From Paracoccus jeotgali (lineage in GTDB: Bacteria; Pseudomonadota; Alphaproteobacteria; Rhodobacterales; Rhodobacteraceae), in contig NZ_CP025583.1 of assembly GCF_002865605.1 (NCBI RefSeq), positions 2,878,501 to 2,942,500 of the forward strand: a DNA stretch of 64,000 nucleotides, written 5' to 3'. How positions within the stretch are numbered: the first letter of the stretch is position 1; every line of letters begins with the position of its first letter. Shown piece after piece: positions 27,256-36,347 of the stretch. Below the pieces are notes generated by a model. It made no database searches. It was not told the DNA's origin and was given only the letters and a program-made list of their open reading frames with translations. Both the position numbers and the translations under genes were made by a program.

Positions 27256-28248
27256 ATGAACCGTTTCCTGACCGCCGGCATCGCGGCGATCATTTCCGTG
27301 GGCCTTGGCGCTGGCGCCTATGCCCAGGACATCACGATCAAGTTCAGCCATGTCGTCGCGCCTGATACGCCCAAGGGCAAGGGTGCCGAAAAGTTCAAGG
27401 AACTGGCCGAGCAATACACCGAGGGCAAGGTCAAGGTCGAAGTCTATCCCAACAGCCAGCTCTACAAGGACAAGGAAGAGCTCGAGGCGCTGCAGTTGGG
27501 CGCTGTCCAGATGCTCGCGCCCTCGCTGGCCAAGTTCGGGCCGCTGGGCATCCAGGATTTCGAGGCCTTCGATCTGCCCTATATCTTCGACAGCTATGAC
27601 GAGCTGCGCACCGTGACCGATGGTCCGGTCGGCGCGCAGATGCTGGAAAAGCTGCAGGATAAGGGCATCACCGGCCTTGCCTATTGGGACAACGGCTTCA
27701 AGATCATGTCGGCCAACAGCCCGCTGTATACGCCGGACGATTTCCTTGGCCTGAAGATGCGCATCCAGTCGTCCAAGGTGCTGGAAGCGCAGATGAATGC
27801 GCTGGGCGCGGTGCCGCAGGTCATGGCGTTCTCGGAGGTCTATCAGGGCCTGCAGACGGGCGTCGTGGACGGGACGGAAAACCCGCCCTCGAACATGTAC
27901 ACCCAGAAGATGCACGAGGTGCAGAAACACGCGACGCTGTCGAACCACGGCTATCTCGGCTATGCGGTCATCGTGAACAAGAAGTTCTGGGACGACCTGC
28001 CCGAGGATGTGCGCGGCCAGCTGGAAAAGGCGATGGAAGAAGCGACCGTCTTCGCCAACGGCATCGCCAAGGACGAAAACGACGCCGCCATGCAGGCCAT
28101 GCGCGACGCCGGCACGACCGAGTTCCACGAGATGACCGACGAAGAGCGTGACGCCTGGAAAGAGGTGCTGCTGCCCGTCCACGACCAGATGGCCGACCGC
28201 ATCGGCGCCGATCTGATCGCCAGCATTAAGGAAGCGACCGGCGGCTGA
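27256..28248 (+). CDS. dctP: TRAP transporter substrate-binding protein, DctP type
   Basis: A 330-residue periplasmic binding protein with a signal peptide (FLTAGIAAIISVGLGAGAYA). KVKVEVYPNSQLYKDKEELE and the arginine-bearing block LGLKMRIQSSKVLEAQM, where the family binds its carboxylate ligand, are clear. The sequence is close in style to the C4-dicarboxylate DctP of Rhodobacter, so succinate, malate or fumarate are the first candidates. GGGAGG lies 5 bp ahead of ATG 27256. It heads the dctPQM operon and is divergent from the araC gene. Confidence 0.92.
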   Translation: MNRFLTAGIAAIISVGLGAGAYAQDITIKFSHVVAPDTPKGKGAEKFKELAEQYTEGKVKVEVYPNSQLYKDKEELEALQLGAVQMLAPSLAKFGPLGIQDFEAFDLPYIFDSYDELRTVTDGPVGAQMLEKLQDKGITGLAYWDNGFKIMSANSPLYTPDDFLGLKMRIQSSKVLEAQMNALGAVPQVMAFSEVYQGLQTGVVDGTENPPSNMYTQKMHEVQKHATLSNHGYLGYAVIVNKKFWDDLPEDVRGQLEKAMEEATVFANGIAKDENDAAMQAMRDAGTTEFHEMTDEERDAWKEVLLPVHDQMADRIGADLIASIKEATGG

Positions 28249-28325
28249 CCGGCCTTCGGACAATCGGGTGGGGCTGGTGATCCGGCCCCGCCCGCCAGAC
28301 AGCGCAGCGCGAAAGGGGGCAGTCG

Positions 28326-28949
28326 ATGCGGTTTCTTGACCGTTTCGAGGAAGGTTTCATCGTCATTCTGATGGCTGCGGCGACGATCCTGATCTTCGTC
28401 GCGGTGGCGCAGCGGTATTCGCTGGACATGACGGCGAATCTGGTGCGGGCCAGCCGCGGCTGGGAGATCCAGTGGATCAGCGATGCCTCGCGCTGGCTGT
28501 ATGGCGCGCTGCGCAGCCTGAACCTGGTCTGGGCGCAAGAGGCCTGCATCTATCTGTTCGTCTGGATGGCCAAGTTCGGCGCCGCCTATGGCGTGCGCAT
28601 CGGCATCCATGTCGGCGTCGATGTGCTGACCGAGCGTCTGGACGGCGCGGCCAAGACCATCGTCACCACCATCGCCATGTCGGGCGGCATCCTGTTCACC
28701 TTCATCGTGGCCTGGATCGGCTTTGACTTCGTCTGGCATGTCTACAAGAACGGGCCAATCTCGCCCGATCTCGAGATCAAGATGTGGATCATCTACCTTG
28801 CCGTGCCGCTGGGTTCGGCGCTGATGTGCTTCCGTTTCATCCAGGCGCTGTGGATGTTCCTGCGCACCGGCGAGATCGCGCATCACAGCTTTGACACCGT
28901 CGAAGGCATCGAGGAAGAGGCCGAGATCGCCGCAGAGGGAAAATCGTGA
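28326..28949 (+). CDS. dctQ: TRAP transporter small membrane subunit DctQ
   Basis: A 207-residue membrane protein with about four hydrophobic segments, starting MRFLDRFEEGFIVILMAAAT. It carries an extra loop (about residues 40-70) like the long Rhodobacter DctQ, and the conserved QEACIYLFVWMAKFGAAYGVR block. A Glu-rich C-terminal tail ends the protein. It docks on DctM in the inner membrane. The dctM GTG start overlaps its stop codon. Confidence 0.92.
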   Translation: MRFLDRFEEGFIVILMAAATILIFVAVAQRYSLDMTANLVRASRGWEIQWISDASRWLYGALRSLNLVWAQEACIYLFVWMAKFGAAYGVRIGIHVGVDVLTERLDGAAKTIVTTIAMSGGILFTFIVAWIGFDFVWHVYKNGPISPDLEIKMWIIYLAVPLGSALMCFRFIQALWMFLRTGEIAHHSFDTVEGIEEEAEIAAEGKS

Positions 28950-30268
28950 CCGCACTTGCCATTTTCCTGATCCTCGCGGCGCTGCTGGTCACCGGCATGC
29001 CGGTGTCCATCGCGCTGGGGCTGACCGTGTTCAGCTTTCTGTTCGCCTTCACCGACATCCCGCTCGACAGTATCGCGCTGAAGCTGTTCACCGGAATCGA
29101 GAAGTTCGAGATCATGGCGATCCCGTTCTTCATCCTGGCCGGCAATTTCCTGACCCATGGCGGGGTGGCGCGGCGGATGATCCGATTTGCCGCCTCGATG
29201 GTGGGGCACTGGTATGGCGGCATGGGGATGGCCGCGGTGCTGTCCTGCGCGCTGTTCGCCGCGATTTCGGGCTCGTCCCCGGCCACGGTGATGGCGGTCG
29301 GCTCGATCCTGATCCCGGCCATGGTCAAGCAGGGCTATCCGCCGCAATTCGGCGTCGGCGCCATCGCGACCGCCGGCGGGCTGGGCATCCTGATCCCGCC
29401 CTCGATCGTGCTGGTGATGTATTCGGTGGCCACGACCGGCATGGTGGTGACCGGCCCCGATGGCGGGCCGGTGATGTCGGCCTCGATCGGGTCGCTGTTC
29501 ATGGCAGGGGTCATTCCGGGGCTGATGCTGGCCGCGATGCTGGGCGCCACGACCTATTGGCGGGCGCGGGCCAACGACTATCCGCGCATGGACAAGGCCA
29601 GCTGGCGCGAACGCTGGGCGGCGTTCCGCGAATCGGTCTGGGGGCTGATGCTGATCGTCATCATCATGGGCGGCATCTATGGCGGCTTCTTCACCCCGAC
29701 CGAGGCGGCGGCCGTCAGCGCCGTCTATGCCTTCTTCATCGCCGTCTGGGTCTACAAGGACATCCGCCTGCGCGACGTGCCGCGCGTGCTGCTGACCTCG
29801 GCCGCGATGTCGGCGATGCTGCTTTACATCATCACCAACGCGGTGATGTTCGCCTTCATCCTGACGTCCGAGCAGATCCCGCAGACGCTGTCGGCTGCCA
29901 TCGTCGATCTGGGCTTTGGCAAGATCGGCTTCCTGCTGATCGTCAACGTCATGCTGCTGATGATCGGCATGGTGATGGAGCCGTCGGCCATCGTGCTGAT
30001 CATGGCCCCGATCCTGTATCCGGTCGCCGTCAAGCTGGGCGTCGATCCGGTGCATTTCGGGATCATGATGGTGGTCAACATGGAGATCGGGCTGTGCACC
30101 CCGCCGGTGGGGCTGAACCTCTATGTCGGCTCGGCCATCTCGCAGCTGGGCCTGACCGAGGTCAGCCGCGCCGCGCTGCCCTGGCTGCTGACCGCGCTGA
30201 CCTTCCTGATGCTGGTTACTTACATCCCGGCCATATCGCTCTGGCTGCCGCGGATGCTGGGAATGTGA
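28946..30268 (+). CDS. dctM: TRAP transporter large membrane subunit DctM
   Basis: A 440-residue transporter of the DctM/ion-transporter superfamily with about 12 hydrophobic segments. It moves the substrate delivered by DctP with sodium ions. Landmarks are FEIMAIPFFILAGNFLTHGG, SGSSPATVMAVGSILIP, GGLGILIPPSIVLVMYSV and the C-terminal GLCTPPVGLNLYVGSAI. Translation starts at GTG 28946, overlapping dctQ by 4 bases. The 94-bp gap that follows contains the second copy of the 15-bp element. Confidence 0.94.
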   Translation: MTALAIFLILAALLVTGMPVSIALGLTVFSFLFAFTDIPLDSIALKLFTGIEKFEIMAIPFFILAGNFLTHGGVARRMIRFAASMVGHWYGGMGMAAVLSCALFAAISGSSPATVMAVGSILIPAMVKQGYPPQFGVGAIATAGGLGILIPPSIVLVMYSVATTGMVVTGPDGGPVMSASIGSLFMAGVIPGLMLAAMLGATTYWRARANDYPRMDKASWRERWAAFRESVWGLMLIVIIMGGIYGGFFTPTEAAAVSAVYAFFIAVWVYKDIRLRDVPRVLLTSAAMSAMLLYIITNAVMFAFILTSEQIPQTLSAAIVDLGFGKIGFLLIVNVMLLMIGMVMEPSAIVLIMAPILYPVAVKLGVDPVHFGIMMVVNMEIGLCTPPVGLNLYVGSAISQLGLTEVSRAALPWLLTALTFLMLVTYIPAISLWLPRMLGM

Positions 30269-30291
30269 CGCGGGGCGCTTTGGACTGGAAC

Positions 30292-30307
30292 ATTTCGAAC
30301 TTGAAAT
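30292..30307. promoter_or_regulatory. Operator-like element, second copy (ATTTCGAACTTGAAAT)
   Basis: This is the inverted copy of the element at 27083-27097, with 15 identical bases. It lies 56 bp before the monooxygenase/reductase start codon and just ahead of TTGACG (30311-30316), which could be a -35 box. A regulator bound here could control the 30-36 kb operon. Confidence 0.6.
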
Positions 30308-30362
30308 GAATTGACGAAGCGCCTAGCGTAGCCCCAGACGCCGATCATCCGGAAAGGAAGCA

Positions 30363-32660
30363 ATGATGCGCATCGCATGTCTGGGGGGCGGACCGGCCGG
30401 TCTATACTTTGCGATTTCCATGAAGCTGCGCGATCCCTCGCATGAGGTGGTCGTGATCGAGCGCAACCGCGCCAACGACACCTTCGGCTGGGGCGTGGTG
30501 CTGTCCGACGACGCGCTGGAAAACCTGGAAACCAACGACCCCATCAGCGCGCAGGCGATCCGCGACAGCTTCGCCTATTGGGACGACATCGCGGTGGTCC
30601 ATGACGGCGTGCGGACGGTGTCGGGCGGGCATGGCTTTGCCGGGATCGGGCGCAAGCAGATGCTGATCCTGCTGCAGCAGCGCGCGCGCGAGCTGGGCGT
30701 CGAGCTGCGTTTCGAAACCGAGTTCGGCAATGTCGAGGATTACCGCCGCGACTACGATCTGGTGGTCGCCGCCGACGGCATCAACTCGCGGGTGCGGACG
30801 CAGTATGAGGACGTCTTCAAGCCCGACATCGACAATCGCGAATGCAAGTTCATCTGGCTGGGCACGCATCAGAAATTCGACGACGCGTTCACCTTCATCT
30901 TCGAAAAGACCGAGCATGGCTGGATGTGGGCGCATGTCTACCAGTTCGACAACGACACCGCGACCTTCATCGTCGAATGTCAGCAGGACACCTGGGACCG
31001 CTGGGGTTTTCAGGACATGTCCAAGGAAGAGATCGTCGAGACCTGCCGCAAGGTCTTTGCGCGGCATCTGGACGGGCACGAGCTGATCTCGAACGCGACG
31101 CATCTGCGCGGCTCGGCGGTGTGGATGAACTTCCCCCGCGTCATCTGCGAGAAGTGGTATCACGAAAACATCGTGCTGATGGGCGATGCCGCCGCGACGG
31201 CGCATTTCTCGATCGGCTCCGGCTCTCGGCTGGCTTTCGACAGCGCGATCACGCTGGCGAACTATCTGCACAGCGAACCCGACATGAAGGCCGCCTTCGA
31301 CCGCTATCAGGCCGAGCGCCGGCTCGAGGTGCTGCGCCTGCAATCCGCCGCGCGCAACAGTCTGGAGTGGTTCGAGCAGGTCGAGCGCTATCTGGACCTC
31401 GACCCGGTGCAGTTCGCCTATTCGCTGCTGACCCGCTCGCAGCGGATCAGCCATGAAAACCTGCGCCTGCGCGACCCGGAATGGCTGGAATCGGCGGAGA
31501 AATGGTTCCAGACCCAGGCCGGCGCCGACCCCGATGCGCCGGTCCGCGCGCCCATGTTCGCGCCCTACAAGCTGCGCGACATGACGCTGAAGAACCGCAT
31601 CGTCGTCTCGCCCATGGCGCAATACAAGGCGGTGGATGGCACCCCGACCGACTGGCACCTGATCCATTACGGCGAACGCGCAAAGGGCGGCGCGGCATTG
31701 GTCTTTACCGAGATGACCTGCGTCTCGCCCGAGGGGCGCATCACCCCCGGCTGCCCCGGTCTTTACGCGCCGGAACACGAGGCCGCGTGGCGACGCCTGA
31801 CCGATTTCGTCCATGCCGAGACCGACGCCCGGATCTGCTGCCAGATCGGCCATTCCGGCCGCAAGGGCTCGACCAATCTGGGGTGGGAGGGGATCGACAC
31901 CCCGCTGGCACAGGACAACTGGTCGGTCGTCTCGGCCTCGGCCATTCCGTGGTCGCGCGGCAACGCCACCCCGCGCGAGGCCACGCGCGAGGAGCTGGAC
32001 GAGATCACGCAGCAATTCGTCGCCGCCGCCGAAATGGCCGAGCGCGCGGGCTTTGACATGATCGAGCTGCATGCCGCGCATGGCTATCTGCTGTCGTCCT
32101 TCATCTCGCCGGTGTCGAACAAGCGGCAGGACGAGTTCGGCGGCAGTCTGGAAAACCGGCTGCGCTGGCCGTTGCAGGTCTTTGCCGCCATGCGGAAGGT
32201 GTGGCCGGCGCACAAGCCGATGTCGGTCCGCATTTCCGCCAATGACTGGGTGGGCGAGGATGGCGTGACCCCCGCCGAGGCGGTCGAGATCGCCCGCGCC
32301 TTCCGCGAGGTCGGGGCCGATCTGGTCGACGTCTCGGCCGGGCAGACCTCGGTCGAGGGGCGGCCGGTCTATGGGCGCATGTTCCAGACGCCGTTTTCCG
32401 ACCGCATCCGCAACGAGACCGGCATCCCGACCATGGCCGTCGGCAATATCTACGAGGCCGATCACGCGAACTCGATCCTCATGGCCGGGCGCGCCGATCT
32501 GGTCGCGGTGGGCCGTCCGCATCTGGCCGACCCATATTGGACGCTGCACGAGGCGACCCGGATCGGCGACCGCCATGCCGAATGGCCGCTGCCCTATCTG
32601 AACGGCCGCGATCAGGCGTGGCGGCTGGCAGACCGCGAGGCCGAGGCGATCCGGGCATGA
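30363..32660 (+). CDS. Fused FAD monooxygenase/old-yellow-enzyme reductase (2-aminobenzoyl-CoA monooxygenase/reductase type)
   Basis: A 765-residue two-domain enzyme. Residues 2-370 are an FAD aromatic hydroxylase: [18 protein letters not shown], the DG motif [12 protein letters not shown] and the GD motif [17 protein letters not shown]. Residues 385-745 are an old-yellow-enzyme reductase: [30 protein letters not shown] and [20 protein letters not shown]. This fusion is known from 2-aminobenzoyl-CoA monooxygenase/reductase of Azoarcus, which hydroxylates and then reduces the ring; databases also use the name salicylyl-CoA 5-hydroxylase/oxidoreductase. Two ATGs (30363, 30366) follow GGAAAGGAAG. 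It heads six coupled genes that look like a beta-oxidation set. The aryl-CoA substrate is inferred. Confidence 0.9.
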   Translation: MMRIACLGGGPAGLYFAISMKLRDPSHEVVVIERNRANDTFGWGVVLSDDALENLETNDPISAQAIRDSFAYWDDIAVVHDGVRTVSGGHGFAGIGRKQMLILLQQRARELGVELRFETEFGNVEDYRRDYDLVVAADGINSRVRTQYEDVFKPDIDNRECKFIWLGTHQKFDDAFTFIFEKTEHGWMWAHVYQFDNDTATFIVECQQDTWDRWGFQDMSKEEIVETCRKVFARHLDGHELISNATHLRGSAVWMNFPRVICEKWYHENIVLMGDAAATAHFSIGSGSRLAFDSAITLANYLHSEPDMKAAFDRYQAERRLEVLRLQSAARNSLEWFEQVERYLDLDPVQFAYSLLTRSQRISHENLRLRDPEWLESAEKWFQTQAGADPDAPVRAPMFAPYKLRDMTLKNRIVVSPMAQYKAVDGTPTDWHLIHYGERAKGGAALVFTEMTCVSPEGRITPGCPGLYAPEHEAAWRRLTDFVHAETDARICCQIGHSGRKGSTNLGWEGIDTPLAQDNWSVVSASAIPWSRGNATPREATREELDEITQQFVAAAEMAERAGFDMIELHAAHGYLLSSFISPVSNKRQDEFGGSLENRLRWPLQVFAAMRKVWPAHKPMSVRISANDWVGEDGVTPAEAVEIARAFREVGADLVDVSAGQTSVEGRPVYGRMFQTPFSDRIRNETGIPTMAVGNIYEADHANSILMAGRADLVAVGRPHLADPYWTLHEATRIGDRHAEWPLPYLNGRDQAWRLADREAEAIRA

Positions 32661-33412
32661 CCGACGACGTTCCCTTGCGCGACCGCCATGTCGTCGTCAC
32701 TGGCGGCGGCACCGGCGTCGGTGCGGCGGTGGCACGGGTGCTGGCGGATGCAGGGGCGCGCGTCACCATCATGGGCCGGCGCGAGGGGCCGCTGCGCGAA
32801 CAGGGCCTGCCCTGGCAGATCTGCGACGTCACCGACGCCGCCGCCGTCGCCCGCGCCTTCCATGCCGCGCGGGACGCGCAGGGGCGGATCCTCGGCGTGA
32901 TCGCCAATGCCGGCGCGGCGGAAAGCCAGCCCTTTGCGCGCATGACGCCCGACGATCTGGCCGCCATGCTGTCGGTCAATGTGACCGGCGTCTTCAATGT
33001 CTGGCAGGCGGCGCTGGCCGACATGAAAGCCGCCGGCTGGGGGCGGATGATCGCCATTGCCTCGACCGCGGGGCTGAAAGGCTATGCCTATGTCTCGGGC
33101 TATTGCGCCGCCAAGCACGGCGTCGTGGGCTTGACCCGTGCGCTGGCGCAAGAGCTGGCGATGACCGGGATCACCGCCAACGCCATCTGCCCCGGCTTCA
33201 TCGAGACGCCGATGCTGGACCGCTCGATCGCCAATATCATCGACAAGACCGGGATGAACCGCGACGAGGCCCGCGCCTCGCTGACCCGCGCCAACCCGCA
33301 GAAACGCTTTATCCAGACCGACGAGGTCGCGCAGGCCGCGCTCTATCTGATGGGCGAGGCCGCGCGTTCGATCAACGGTCACACATTGACGCTTTCGGGC
33401 GGCGAGATCTGA
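32657..33412 (+). CDS. SDR-family oxidoreductase in the aryl-CoA operon
   Basis: A 251-residue classical short-chain dehydrogenase. The cofactor loop is [18 protein letters not shown] is in VIANAGAAE, and the catalytic Ser and Tyr-Lys are in [20 protein letters not shown]. The end [13 protein letters not shown] is typical. It overlaps the preceding gene by four bases (ATGA). In context it probably oxidises a 3-hydroxyacyl-CoA or the ring ketone/alcohol formed after ring reduction. Confidence 0.88.
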   Translation: MTDDVPLRDRHVVVTGGGTGVGAAVARVLADAGARVTIMGRREGPLREQGLPWQICDVTDAAAVARAFHAARDAQGRILGVIANAGAAESQPFARMTPDDLAAMLSVNVTGVFNVWQAALADMKAAGWGRMIAIASTAGLKGYAYVSGYCAAKHGVVGLTRALAQELAMTGITANAICPGFIETPMLDRSIANIIDKTGMNRDEARASLTRANPQKRFIQTDEVAQAALYLMGEAARSINGHTLTLSGGEI

Positions 33413-33422
33413 AGGACATGCC

Positions 33423-34223
33423 ATGCGCAGCGACGTGACCCATTTCACCTGCAACATCGACGGCCCCATCGCCACGGTGTCGCTGAACCGCCCCGAGCGG
33501 AAGAACCCGCTGACCTTCGACAGCTATGCCGAACTGCGCGACTGGTTCCGCGATCTGCATTACGACGACGACATCCGCGCGGTGATCTTTGCGCCCAATG
33601 GCGGCAATTTCAGCTCGGGCGGGGATGTGCATGACATCATCGGCCCGCTGACCCGGATGAACACCAAGGAACTGATGCGCTTCACCCGCATGACCGGCGA
33701 TCTGGTCCGCGCCATGATCGGCTGCGGCAAGCCGATCATCGCGGCGGTGGACGGGGTCTGCGCCGGGGCCGGCGCGATCATCGCCATGGCGTCCGATCTG
33801 CGCATCGCCACGCCCGAGGCCAAGACCGCCTTCCTGTTCAACCGCGTGGGCCTTGCCGGCTGCGACATGGGCGCCTGCGCGATCCTGCCCCGGCTGATCG
33901 GTCAGGGCCGCGCGGCCGAGCTGCTGTATCTGGGCCGCTCGATGACCGCTGACGAAGGGCTCGCCTGGGGCTTCTTCAATCGCGTCGTGCCGGCTGATGA
34001 GCTGCTGGACAATGCCCGCGATCTGGCCGGGCGCATCGCCGCCGGGCCGGGTTTCGCCAACATGATGACCAAGACGATGCTGGCGCAGGAATGGGCGATG
34101 ACGCTGGATCAGGCGATCGAGGCCGAGGCGCAGGCCCAGGCGATCTGCATGCAGACGCAGGATTTCCACCGCGCCTATCACGCCTTTGTCGCCAAGCAGA
34201 AACCCGTGTTCGAGGGCGACTGA
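33423..34223 (+). CDS. Enoyl-CoA hydratase/isomerase family protein
   Basis: A 266-residue crotonase-fold protein. The oxyanion hole is formed by [17 protein letters not shown] and [18 protein letters not shown]. The usual catalytic glutamates are not obvious: [20 protein letters not shown] stands in the region that often reads GLIPDGG. This suggests a ring-opening hydrolase or isomerase-like member rather than a plain hydratase. It starts 10 bp after the SDR gene and overlaps the next gene by one base. It likely adds water to, or cleaves, the alicyclic CoA thioester. Confidence 0.86.
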   Translation: MRSDVTHFTCNIDGPIATVSLNRPERKNPLTFDSYAELRDWFRDLHYDDDIRAVIFAPNGGNFSSGGDVHDIIGPLTRMNTKELMRFTRMTGDLVRAMIGCGKPIIAAVDGVCAGAGAIIAMASDLRIATPEAKTAFLFNRVGLAGCDMGACAILPRLIGQGRAAELLYLGRSMTADEGLAWGFFNRVVPADELLDNARDLAGRIAAGPGFANMMTKTMLAQEWAMTLDQAIEAEAQAQAICMQTQDFHRAYHAFVAKQKPVFEGD

Positions 34224-35392
34224 TGGCGGATCTCAGCTTTCTGGACTGGCCCTTTCTTGACGACAGCCACCGCGAACTGGCGGCGCAGGTCGATGCCTGG
34301 GCGGCGGGCGCATTGGCGGGCATCGACCACGCCGACACCGACGCCGCCTGCTGCGCGCTGGTGGCCGCCATGGGCGAGGCGGGCATCCTGACCCATTCGG
34401 CCATCGCGCCCGACCAGCCCGAGGGGCGGCTGGATGTCCGCGCGCTGTGCCTGATCCGCGAGACGCTGGCCCGGCATGACGGCCTCGCCGATTTCGCCTT
34501 TGCGATGCAGGGGCTGGGGACGGGGGCGATCTCGCTCTTCGGCACGCCCGGGCAGCAGGCCGAGTGGTTGCCCAAGACCCGCAGCGGGCAGGCCATCGCG
34601 GCCTTTGCGCTGACCGAGCCGGCATCGGGTTCCGACGTCGCCAACTCGACCATGACGGCGATGCGGGACGGGGATGATTACGTCCTGAACGGCGAAAAGA
34701 CCTGGATTTCCAACGGCGGCATCGCCGACGTCTATACCCTGTTCGCCCGCACCGGCGAGGCGCCGGGCGCCAAGGGGCTGTCGGCCTTCATCCTGCCCGC
34801 CGGTCTGCCGGGGTTCAGCATCACCGAGCGGCTTGAGACCATCGCCCCCCATCCGCTGGCCACGCTGCGGTTCGACGACTGCCGCATCCCCGCCAGCGCC
34901 ATGCTGGGCCAGCCGGGGCAGGGGTTCCGCATCGCCATGTCGGTGCTGGACGTGTTCCGCGCCACCGTCGCCGCCGCCGCGTTGGGTTTCGCGCGCCGCG
35001 CGCTGGACGAGGCGCTGGCCCGCGTCACCTCGCGGCAGGTGCAGGGCGCGCCGCTGGCCGATCTGCAGATGGTGCAGGGCCATATCGCGGACATGGCGCT
35101 GGGGATCGACGCCTCCGCGCTGCTGGTCTACCGCGCCGCCTGGGCCAAGGACATGGGCGCCCCCCGCGTCACCCGCGAGGCCGCGATGGCCAAGCTGTTC
35201 TCGACCGAGGCCGCGCAAAAGATCATCGACAGCGCCGTGCAACTGCATGGCGGCGACGGCGTCCGCAGCGGTGAGGTGGTCGAGCGGCTGTATCGCGAGA
35301 TCCGCGCGCTGCGCATCTATGAAGGCGCAAGCGACGTGCAGCGGGTGGTCATCGCCCGGCAGGCGCTTGCCGAATTTCAGGGCAGATCGTGA
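34223..35392 (+). CDS. Acyl-CoA dehydrogenase
   Basis: A 389-residue flavoenzyme of the acyl-CoA dehydrogenase family. Blocks are [59 protein letters not shown] and the C-terminal [18 protein letters not shown]. It would introduce a double bond into a CoA ester while passing electrons to ETF. It is coupled on both sides (TGATG overlaps). In the proposed pathway it dehydrogenates a ring-derived acyl-CoA. Confidence 0.9.
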   Translation: MADLSFLDWPFLDDSHRELAAQVDAWAAGALAGIDHADTDAACCALVAAMGEAGILTHSAIAPDQPEGRLDVRALCLIRETLARHDGLADFAFAMQGLGTGAISLFGTPGQQAEWLPKTRSGQAIAAFALTEPASGSDVANSTMTAMRDGDDYVLNGEKTWISNGGIADVYTLFARTGEAPGAKGLSAFILPAGLPGFSITERLETIAPHPLATLRFDDCRIPASAMLGQPGQGFRIAMSVLDVFRATVAAAALGFARRALDEALARVTSRQVQGAPLADLQMVQGHIADMALGIDASALLVYRAAWAKDMGAPRVTREAAMAKLFSTEAAQKIIDSAVQLHGGDGVRSGEVVERLYREIRALRIYEGASDVQRVVIARQALAEFQGRS

Positions 35393-35814
35393 TGGCACAT
35401 TACCGCTTTCCCCAGAAAATCCTGTTCAAGCATTGCGATCCTGCGGGCATCGTCTTCTACCCCCGCTATTACGAGATGCTGAACGACGCGGTCGAGGCGA
35501 TGTTCAGCGACCTGCTGGGCTGGCCCTTTGAAGAGATGCACAAGACGCCCCCGAACGGCAGCGGCGTGCCGACGGTGCGGATGGAGACGGTGTTCAGCGC
35601 CCCCAGCCGCCACGGCGACCGGATCGAGCTGGCGGTGACGCTGACCCGGCTGGGCGCCAGCAGCCTTGGCCTGCGGACCGTCGCCTCGGCCGGCGACGAG
35701 GTGCGCTTCACCGCCGAGCAGGTGCTTGTCTGCGTCGACGGCCATGGCCGCCCGCGCGGCTGGCCCGACGCGGTGCGCGAAAAGATCACATCGATCATGG
35801 AGGACGCGGCATGA
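35392..35814 (+). CDS. Hotdog-fold acyl-CoA thioesterase (4-hydroxybenzoyl-CoA thioesterase type)
   Basis: A 140-residue hotdog protein. The active-site stretch FKHCDPAGIVFYPRYYEM has the aspartate used by 4-hydroxybenzoyl-CoA thioesterases. ATG 35392 overlaps the dehydrogenase stop; an in-frame GTG at 35389 is less likely. It overlaps the RidA gene by four bases. It may relieve dead-end aryl-CoA esters or release a pathway acid. Confidence 0.88.
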   Translation: MAHYRFPQKILFKHCDPAGIVFYPRYYEMLNDAVEAMFSDLLGWPFEEMHKTPPNGSGVPTVRMETVFSAPSRHGDRIELAVTLTRLGASSLGLRTVASAGDEVRFTAEQVLVCVDGHGRPRGWPDAVREKITSIMEDAA

Positions 35815-36212
35815 CGCCACAGACCATTCACCCCGAAGGCTGGGCCCCGGCCCTTGGCTATGCCAATGGCATGTTGATGCCCGACGGCACGCTGCATGTC
35901 GGCGGCCAGATCGGCTGGGACAAGGACAAGGTGTTCCAGACCCATGATTTCGTCGAGCAGCTTGAACAATGCCTGCAGAACGTGGTCGATATCGTCCGCG
36001 CGGCGGGCGGCGAGCCGAGCCATATCGGGCGGCTGACCTGGTATGTGAAGAACAAGGACGACTACCTGGCCCGGCAGCGCGACGTCGGCGCCGCCTATCG
36101 CCGGGTGATGGGCAAGCACTTCCCCGCCATCTCGATGCTGGTCGTGGCCGACCTGATCGAGGACGACGCCCAGATCGAGATCGAGGCCACCGCGTTCATC
36201 CCGCAGGCTTGA
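35811..36212 (+). CDS. RidA family enamine/imine deaminase
   Basis: A 133-residue RidA/YjgF protein, a family that hydrolyses reactive enamines and imines to ketones and ammonia. VGGQIGWDKD and QCLQNVVDIVRAAGG are conserved, but the arginine that binds the carboxylate in classic RidA (near the C-terminus) is not obvious, since the end reads IEIEATAFIPQA. Being in the aryl-CoA operon, it could remove nitrogen from the amino-cyclohexene-CoA made from 2-aminobenzoyl-CoA. A strong terminator follows. Confidence 0.85.
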   Translation: MTPQTIHPEGWAPALGYANGMLMPDGTLHVGGQIGWDKDKVFQTHDFVEQLEQCLQNVVDIVRAAGGEPSHIGRLTWYVKNKDDYLARQRDVGAAYRRVMGKHFPAISMLVVADLIEDDAQIEIEATAFIPQA

Positions 36213-36288
36213 TAGCCGCCGCGCCAGTTGGGCTGAGATGAGTTTGGCGCGGAGCAGCGCGGCGTTACGGCGCTGATCCTGAAATGCA

Positions 36289-36318
36289 AAAGCCCGACCG
36301 TTCGCGCGGTCGGGCTTT
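36289..36318. terminator. Bidirectional terminator between the aryl-CoA operon and iorBA
   Basis: AAAGCCCGACCG (36289-36300) pairs with CGGTCGGGCTTT (36307-36318), with a 6-nt loop. It sits between two convergent operons, 76 bp after the ridA stop. Confidence 0.88.
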
Positions 36319-36347
36319 CCGCTTTCGGTTTCTGTCTTCACCCGGCC

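Noticed and set aside
27256..30268. First TRAP transporter considered as the IAA importer
   Set aside because: Its three subunits look like the C4-dicarboxylate DctPQM of Rhodobacter. The second TRAP system, divergent from the Rieske operon, is the better candidate.
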